Assembly: GCF_001614315.2 (NCBI RefSeq)
Contig: NZ_LVEG02000001.1
Location: 434,001-498,000, forward strand
Direction: 5' to 3'
DNA: 64,000 nt
Source: Halofilum ochraceum
GTDB taxonomy: Bacteria; Pseudomonadota; Gammaproteobacteria; XJ16; Halofilaceae
Of this stretch, positions 60,588 to 64,000 are shown in pieces. The notes below the pieces were generated by a model. It had not been told where the DNA came from, did no database searches, and worked only from the letters and a program-made list of their open reading frames with translations. The translations under genes were made by a program, and so were the position numbers. The number at the start of each line of letters is the position of its first letter. The first letter of the stretch is position 1.

Positions 60588-60864
60588 CGCGCTGGCCGCG
60601 AACCGGGCCGCGATCCGCCGCGTCGTCGAGTCGCACCATGCACGCAATCCGCGGGTCTTCGGATCGGTTCTACATGGCGACGACACGGATGAAAGCGACC
60701 TCGATCTGTTCGTCGACCCGACACCGGAGACGACGCTGTTCGATATCGGAGCGATCCAGCACGAGCTCGAAGAGCTGCTCGGCGTGCGGGTCGACATCGT
60801 GACGCCGAACGGCCTGCCCGACCGGACCCGAGAGCAAATTTTGGCCGAGGCCCAGCCGGTATAG
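60574..60864 (+). CDS. Minimal nucleotidyltransferase, MntA-like
   Basis: The 96-residue protein has the MNT motif FGSVLHGDDTDESDLDLFV (GS near residue 30, DxD near residue 42) and a third Asp in VRVDIVTP. This is the minimal polymerase-beta fold found in MntA antitoxins, which modify HEPN toxins with AMP. In MntA/HepT systems the partner gene is adjacent; here the neighbour is the copy-3 paralogue, which overlaps its start. Whether that is its partner is an inference. Confidence 0.85.
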   Translation: MKPADALAANRAAIRRVVESHHARNPRVFGSVLHGDDTDESDLDLFVDPTPETTLFDIGAIQHELEELLGVRVDIVTPNGLPDRTREQILAEAQPV

Positions 60865-60872
60865 GAGTAACG

Positions 60873-61955
60873 ATGCGGATCCAAGTTCTTTCCGACATTC
60901 ACGCCGAAGTCGACCCGCGACGCGCGCATTTTGACGTAGTCGACCTCGGCGCGGATCTCGTGATTCTGGCCGGCGACATCGACCACGGTGGAGCCGGCGT
61001 GCGGTGGGCCGCCGAGACTTGGCCGACCACACCGGTCGTCTACGTGCTCGGCAATCATGAACACTACACCACCCGCCTGGGCGAGGCCTTGGAGCGGGCC
61101 CGCGCGGCCGCGGCTGGCACGAACGTGCACGTGCTCGAGCGCGAGTCGGTCACGGTCCGGGGCGTGCGGATCCTGGGCGCGACGTTGTGGACCGATCTCA
61201 ACCTCGTGGGGGATCCGGCCTTCGCGCGCGCCGCCTTGGGCCAGGCATTTCCGGATTATAAGGCGATCGAATCCCCCGCCGGCGGCCCGCTGCGTCCGGT
61301 GGAAACTGAAGCGATCCACCACGAGACCGTAACTTGGCTCGAGCGCGAGCTGGATCAGACGTACGCGGGCCCAACGGTCGTGGTAACCCACCACGCGCCG
61401 TCATCCCGATCGCTTCAGCAATGGGACGAATGGGCTGGCGAATCGCCGTACACGGCCTGGGAATCGGCGTACGCGTCAGACCTCGAGCGGCTGCTCGACG
61501 GCCCGTGGCCGCCTGCACTCTGGATCCACGGTCACACGCACCTGTCCGGCGATTACCGGATCGATCGCACGCGCGTGGTCAGCAACCAGCGCGGCTACTA
61601 TCAGGAAATGACCGGCTGGGATCCGACGCTCGTGCTCGAGGTGACGACGCTGCAGGAGCGCCGCGAGACGGCGCTGGCCTGCGCGCGGGCCGCGCTCGCG
61701 ATGCTCGCCGAGCGCGACATCGAGGCCTGCGTCGTGGGCTCGCTCGCGCGCGGGGATTTCAAAATGGGATCGGACGCGGACTTTCTCGTGTTCTCGCCAA
61801 TTCCGCCCGAGCAACAGATTCGGCTCACGGTCGAAATCGACCACTGCTTCGACAATTCCGACCTGTCCGTCGACGTCACGTACGCCGGCGACCTCGATCC
61901 CCGCGGCTACGAGCGCATGACCCGGCACTGCCTGTACCTAAAGGATCTGTCATGA
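60873..61955 (+). CDS. Metallophosphoesterase-nucleotidyltransferase fusion protein
   Basis: The 360-residue protein joins two enzymes. Residues 1-255 are a calcineurin-like phosphoesterase: LSDIHAE, ILAGDIDHGG, LGNHEHY, VVTHHAPSS and IHGHTHLSGDYR. Residues 265-360 are a minimal nucleotidyltransferase with CVVGSLARGDFKMGSDADFLVF (GS near residue 289, DxD near 301) and a later Asp in DLSVDVTYA. The stop codon and SD share TAGGAG at the start. This arrangement couples a phosphodiesterase to a nucleotide-adding fold, which could mean writer and eraser of one modification. That is an inference. Confidence 0.85.
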   Translation: MRIQVLSDIHAEVDPRRAHFDVVDLGADLVILAGDIDHGGAGVRWAAETWPTTPVVYVLGNHEHYTTRLGEALERARAAAAGTNVHVLERESVTVRGVRILGATLWTDLNLVGDPAFARAALGQAFPDYKAIESPAGGPLRPVETEAIHHETVTWLERELDQTYAGPTVVVTHHAPSSRSLQQWDEWAGESPYTAWESAYASDLERLLDGPWPPALWIHGHTHLSGDYRIDRTRVVSNQRGYYQEMTGWDPTLVLEVTTLQERRETALACARAALAMLAERDIEACVVGSLARGDFKMGSDADFLVFSPIPPEQQIRLTVEIDHCFDNSDLSVDVTYAGDLDPRGYERMTRHCLYLKDLS

Positions 61956-62332
61956 CACAGAGAGACGAGCACGCCGAGCACGGCCGGCAGCACCTCTGGC
62001 TTGCCCGCAAAATGCTCCACGACGGCACGACGACGGCGCCGCAGCTGGTCGGCGTGTACCACGAAGCCGATCAGGCGCACGCGTGTATCACGCTATCCGG
62101 CGACCTGTCGGCTGCGTATCAGCACGCGCGGAACGCGCGCGCGAAGTTGGCCGGCTCGACAATCGACGTAGAGCGTCTCGAGCGGTGGCTAGGCGCCGGC
62201 CCGGACGCCGAGGGCGAGCCGTGGCGGGATTTCGTCCGCGATGTCTCCGAAGATCTGGACGGGGCGGTCGAGGCGCTGGCGGCCGCTACCGCGGATGGGG
62301 CCCCGGATCCGGATCCGCCGTCCCCGTCATGA
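61952..62332 (+). CDS. Hypothetical helical protein, last gene of the rightward cluster
   Basis: The 126-residue protein has helices HLWLARKMLHDGTTTAPQL, EADQAHACITLSGDLSAAYQ and DVERLERWLGAGPDAEGE, and a Pro/Asp tail. It is not recognised. It overlaps the fusion gene by 4 bases (ATGA), so it is translated with it. It converges with the third nucleotidyltransferase gene, 31 bases away. Confidence 0.6.
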   Translation: MTQRDEHAEHGRQHLWLARKMLHDGTTTAPQLVGVYHEADQAHACITLSGDLSAAYQHARNARAKLAGSTIDVERLERWLGAGPDAEGEPWRDFVRDVSEDLDGAVEALAAATADGAPDPDPPSPS

Positions 62333-62363
62333 TTTGCGTGGGCAATGGTGGACTTGCGGTCGA

Positions 62364-62705
62364 TCACAACTTCACTCCTTCACGCTCGATCGTGCGCAGC
62401 AGATCCGGTGTAGCGTGTCGGTCCGGGTGTGACCACTCGTCGCACCAAATCGGCAGCGGGGAGATGAGAATGCCGGTCTCGAGCATCGTATCGAAGGCCG
62501 TGTCGGCCAGATCCAACTTCACGTCGAAAAAGCGCTGGTGCTGGCCGCGCAGCAGCACCGCAACGTCGGCATCGCTGTCCGGGCGATGCGTGCCGCGCGC
62601 GCGGCTGCCGTACACGATGGCCTCGGCGATATCATAGCGATCGACGATGCCGGCGAGGAACTGGCGGACGGCGGCCGCGGTTTCCGGATCGATCGTGCGT
62701 ATCAC
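62364..62705 (-). CDS. Nucleotidyltransferase-domain protein, convergent
   Basis: The 113-residue protein has AIVYGSRARGTHRPDSDADVAVLL, the complete MNT signature, followed by a helical region with DLADTAFDTMLETGILISPLP. The GTG at 62705 was chosen because GGGAGGAGAG lies 7-8 bases upstream; a longer start is unsupported. It differs in sequence from the other two nucleotidyltransferase domains in the cluster. Confidence 0.82.
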   Translation of the reverse strand: MIRTIDPETAAAVRQFLAGIVDRYDIAEAIVYGSRARGTHRPDSDADVAVLLRGQHQRFFDVKLDLADTAFDTMLETGILISPLPIWCDEWSHPDRHATPDLLRTIEREGVKL

Positions 62706-63208
62706 CGACTCTCTCCTCCCGTTGCAACTTTCGCAACGAGTCGCGAAAACGCCTATTTTCCCCATTTTTCGGGTGGCTTCCGCAGTTGCGCGCCAGCAGG
62801 GCTGCCGCACTTGCGGGGCAAAACCGGCCCGGGATCGCCCATCAAACCCCGTTCCTCCGATCCACTGCCGCAGTTGCGGGGCAAAATCGGCCTTTGACCG
62901 ACCACAAAGCGGGGGTCAGCAGGATTGCTGCCGCAGTTGCGTGTCAAAACCGCCCCGGGATAGCCATCAAATCGCCGCTTTTAGGGTCCACTGCCGCAGC
63001 TGCGTGCCACCACCCGTGGATATCACCTGAGCCGCATCTGCAGGTCAACGTTGTTCCGCCGTCGACGGAAGCGCGGATGTGACACCGCGCTCGGAGGCAT
63101 CCACATGGGGTGGGTAGGGCGATAATCAGAAGATAGAACGATCGTTGGAGACCGATCCGGCGGGACTTTCCAGGCGGTGGCTGGCGCCCCCGTCCGCGCA
63201 GCAAGGTA
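62706..63208. other. Intergenic region containing a tandem repeat array
   Basis: This 503-base gap holds the 63-bp repeats listed separately (62805-63004). All three plus-strand frames stay open over the repeats only because 63 is a multiple of three. I see no supported gene. Confidence 0.5.
62780..63004. repeat. 63-bp-period tandem repeat array
   Basis: The core CCGCA(G/C)(T/C)TGCG occurs at 62780, 62805, 62868, 62931 and 62994. The last four are spaced exactly 63 bases apart, and the first is 25 bases earlier. Each core is followed in three copies by (G)GGGCAAAAyCGgC-like sequence, and the second and fourth cores share further downstream sequence (GGGAT and GCC-ATCAAA). The intervening parts are related, so this is a degenerating tandem repeat rather than a CRISPR. 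Confidence 0.75.
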
Positions 63209-63757
63209 TTACATGTGATCCACACCGGCCGCTGCAGCCATTCCGATCACTGTCGTCACACCGCCCAGAATGAACGCGAACCCGAGCAACGCCAGGACCT
63301 TTCCCGAGACCACTCGCAGCAGATCGGTGAGGCGAGCGTCGATGATCCGCTCGATGGATTGGTCCAAACAGGCGTCGATGGCCTTCTCCATCGCTGTACG
63401 GTCCCGCTCCTCGTTCTCCCGGAGAACTGTCAATATGGAGCGACGAAATCGCTTGGTCGTGTGATCCAATTCTTCTCTCATGTGTCCGTGCCATCCCTGC
63501 AGAAGGTCGCCGAACTCGGCCATTTCCGCGCGCACGCGGCGCGAGTCGGTCCTCGCATCCTGGTGGAAGTCGGCAAGAACGAGCGCAAGGCCCCACACGA
63601 TATCGTCATCAGGAACATCCCGCGCATGCTGAGCGAGAATAGCTCGACGGGGCGGACTCAGCTGCTCCAGAACCTCATCGCGCAAGGATGCCGGACCCCG
63701 CCGCGTTGCCTCGGCTGCGGTTTCACTGTCGCGGTCGCCCATGTCGTTATGGTTCAT
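63209..63757 (-). CDS. Membrane-anchored hypothetical protein with helical cytoplasmic domain
   Basis: The 182-residue protein is mostly charged helix (SLRDEVLEQLSPPRRAILA, RRVRAEMAEFGDLLQGW, KRFRRSILTVLRENEERDR) with one C-terminal hydrophobic segment, VLALLGFAFILGGVTTVIG. That is the layout of tail-anchored or TraM-like proteins. The function is not recognised. Its ATG overlaps the upstream gene's stop by 4 bases. Confidence 0.6.
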   Translation of the reverse strand: MNHNDMGDRDSETAAEATRRGPASLRDEVLEQLSPPRRAILAQHARDVPDDDIVWGLALVLADFHQDARTDSRRVRAEMAEFGDLLQGWHGHMREELDHTTKRFRRSILTVLRENEERDRTAMEKAIDACLDQSIERIIDARLTDLLRVVSGKVLALLGFAFILGGVTTVIGMAAAAGVDHM

Positions 63758-64000
63758 CCGGCTTCTTCCGTCGCATAGTCGGACAACTCCGGAAACAAGG
63801 CCACCTGCAGCGACTCCGCAGCCGCGTCGAACCACTGGGCGACCTGGATGCGCTGCACGGTGCGCAGCGGTGTCGTATCCGGGTCGATCAGATCGACGAG
63901 ATTCCGATCACCGTGCTCCGTGAGCAGATCCGCGGTATCCGGACTGAGTTCCGGCACGGTTGAGCGGGGAAGGCGCCGAGCGAACGGTTGCGTATCGAGG
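63754..64000 (-). CDS. Hypothetical protein, 5' end uncertain
   Basis: The frame ends at 63754 and remains open to the window edge. A GTG at 63957 would give a 67-residue protein (LSPDTADLLTEHGDRNLVDLI, VQRIQVAQWFDAAAES), but an upstream start beyond the window cannot be excluded. It is coupled to the membrane protein gene by overlap. No family is recognised. Confidence 0.5.
   Translation of the reverse strand, partial: LDTQPFARRLPRSTVPELSPDTADLLTEHGDRNLVDLIDPDTTPLRTVQRIQVAQWFDAAAESLQVALFPELSDYATEEAG

Noticed and set aside
61334..61951. Upstream extension of the 61952 gene
   Set aside because: The longer frame is a shadow of the phosphoesterase fusion. The ATG at 61952 overlaps the fusion stop as ATGA, matching the cluster's style.
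62780..63004. CRISPR array
   Set aside because: The spacing is regular and a core repeats, but the intervening parts are related to each other and there are no cas genes. A tandem repeat explains it better.
62647..63030. Cys-rich repeat protein read across the 63-bp repeats
   Set aside because: All frames are open because 63 is a multiple of three. No ribosome site or conserved Cys domain supports a real protein.

Overview
The window is high-GC and gene-dense. It reads as a chromosome segment of a gammaproteobacterium, probably a halophilic, Ectothiorhodospiraceae-like lineage. The evidence is its gene families (rplS, YcgL, rhombosortase-like rhomboid, PrmB, HpnD/HpnE, OMPLA, PagL), a BCCT osmolyte transporter beside a GbsR-type regulator, and many 1-4 base ATGA/GTGA/TGATG gene overlaps. 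No taxonomic search was possible, so the lineage is an inference.

Region 1 (1-16.6 kb) is core chromosome. It holds the end of rplS, an exported TPR-like protein, an MGMT-family protein, htpG behind a sigma-32-like promoter, ycgL-rhomboid, a three-gene arsS/glycosyltransferase cluster, a CBS-PAS-GGDEF protein, psd, prmB, an FHA protein, a presqualene/hopanoid operon (hpnD-hpnE-SDR), a KTSC-domain protein and tRNA-Glu. A MITE-like 254-bp inverted-repeat element and a REP pair sit between genes.

Region 2 (16.6-30 kb) is a decayed island that starts directly behind tRNA-Glu. It has two different P4-type integrase fragments, one fused in frame to an IS110 transposase N-terminus. It also has a RepA-like helicase with a small partner, and remnants of IS3, IS256, IS91 and IS5-like elements, each with visible frameshifts, stops or truncation. 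One intact diguanylate cyclase and long gene-free stretches complete it.

Region 3 (30-54 kb) is envelope biology: an Mla-like lipid ABC operon, MipA/OmpV (plus a truncated copy), BCCT transporter coupled to phospholipase A, tandem SpoIIAA-like protein, GbsR-MFP-RND operon, an ISL3 remnant, a lipoprotein hydrolase, and an RND efflux operon (adaptor-pump-outer-membrane factor) that ends in a PagL-like lipid A deacylase. A divergent TetR gene and a perfect AcrR-type operator control this last operon.

Region 4 (54-64 kb) is accessory DNA. After a GGDEF remnant and about 600 gene-free bases, a compact same-strand cluster begins opposite a small RHH-like protein. It encodes a DEDDh exonuclease, a metallophosphoesterase, three paralogous proteins of unknown function, a tiny membrane protein, a MntA-type nucleotidyltransferase and a metallophosphoesterase-nucleotidyltransferase fusion. 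A third, convergent nucleotidyltransferase and an exact 63-bp-period tandem repeat array follow. This is the best candidate for an undescribed system; its function is not shown by the sequence.
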